Source: Verrucomicrobiaceae bacterium UBA2429 (GTDB lineage Bacteria; Verrucomicrobiota; Verrucomicrobiia; Verrucomicrobiales; Verrucomicrobiaceae). Taken from it: 5,295 nucleotides of DNA. Under the pieces are notes generated by a model. It ran no database searches and was not told the DNA's origin. It saw nothing but the letters and a program-made list of their open reading frames with translations. Both the position numbers and the translations under genes were made by a program. The stretch lies in the NCBI GenBank assembly GCA_002343505.1, contig DDQZ01000021.1, positions 1 to 5,295 of the forward strand, read 5' to 3'. Of this stretch, positions 5,271 to 5,295 are shown piece by piece (position 1 is the stretch's first letter; each line of letters begins with the position of its first letter).

Positions 5271-5295
5271 CGGCGGGGCGGTTCGCAGCTGGCGC

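Overview
The window is GC-rich and codes on both strands. Its left arm carries a DUF1501 protein with a Tat signal next to a planctomycete-type cytochrome c (PSCyt1) protein. These two families are characteristic of the Planctomycetota and Verrucomicrobiota. I infer a Verrucomicrobiota genome or metagenome contig, also because most starts lack a Shine-Dalgarno sequence. This rests on protein families only, not on a marker gene.

Layout. (1) 1-1824, minus strand: a two-gene unit. The Tat-exported DUF1501 protein comes first, and 6 nt after its stop a Sec-exported c-type cytochrome-domain protein begins and runs off the left edge. (2) 1825-1955: a divergent intergenic region with a 9-bp GC-rich inverted repeat. 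(3) 1956-3227, plus strand: a membrane PAP2-type phosphatase fused to a C-terminal dual-specificity phosphatase, similar in architecture to E. coli YnbD. (4) 3228-3306: a short convergent gap with GC-rich hairpins. (5) 3307-3382, minus strand: tRNA-Ala(CGC) with the G3:U70 identity pair, encoded CCA and a recognisable promoter. (6) 3460-4169: two perfect 83-bp direct repeats (3460-3542 and 4087-4169) flank a 544-bp segment. That segment holds a small three-helix membrane protein gene and, overlapping its start by ATGA, the 3' end of an open frame that looks like a truncated gene. (7) 4205 to about 5212 or beyond, minus strand: a trypsin-fold serine peptidase resembling NAL1-like proteins, with a complete His-Asp-Ser triad and no signal peptide. 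Its frame stays open to the right edge through a 12-G homopolymer.

How the parts relate. The DUF1501/cytochrome pair is the only clear functional unit: both products should be exported, and such pairs are thought to work in the periplasm, in many genomes near polysaccharide or sulfatase loci. The phosphatase stands alone. The 3.46-4.17 kb region is the most unusual part. The repeats have a GGTC-T-GACC palindrome at one end, are identical, and sit in intergenic positions. They look like copies of a small dispersed (REP- or MITE-like) element or the boundaries of a small duplicated or mobile cassette. No transposase, integrase, CRISPR array or recognised defence system is present.
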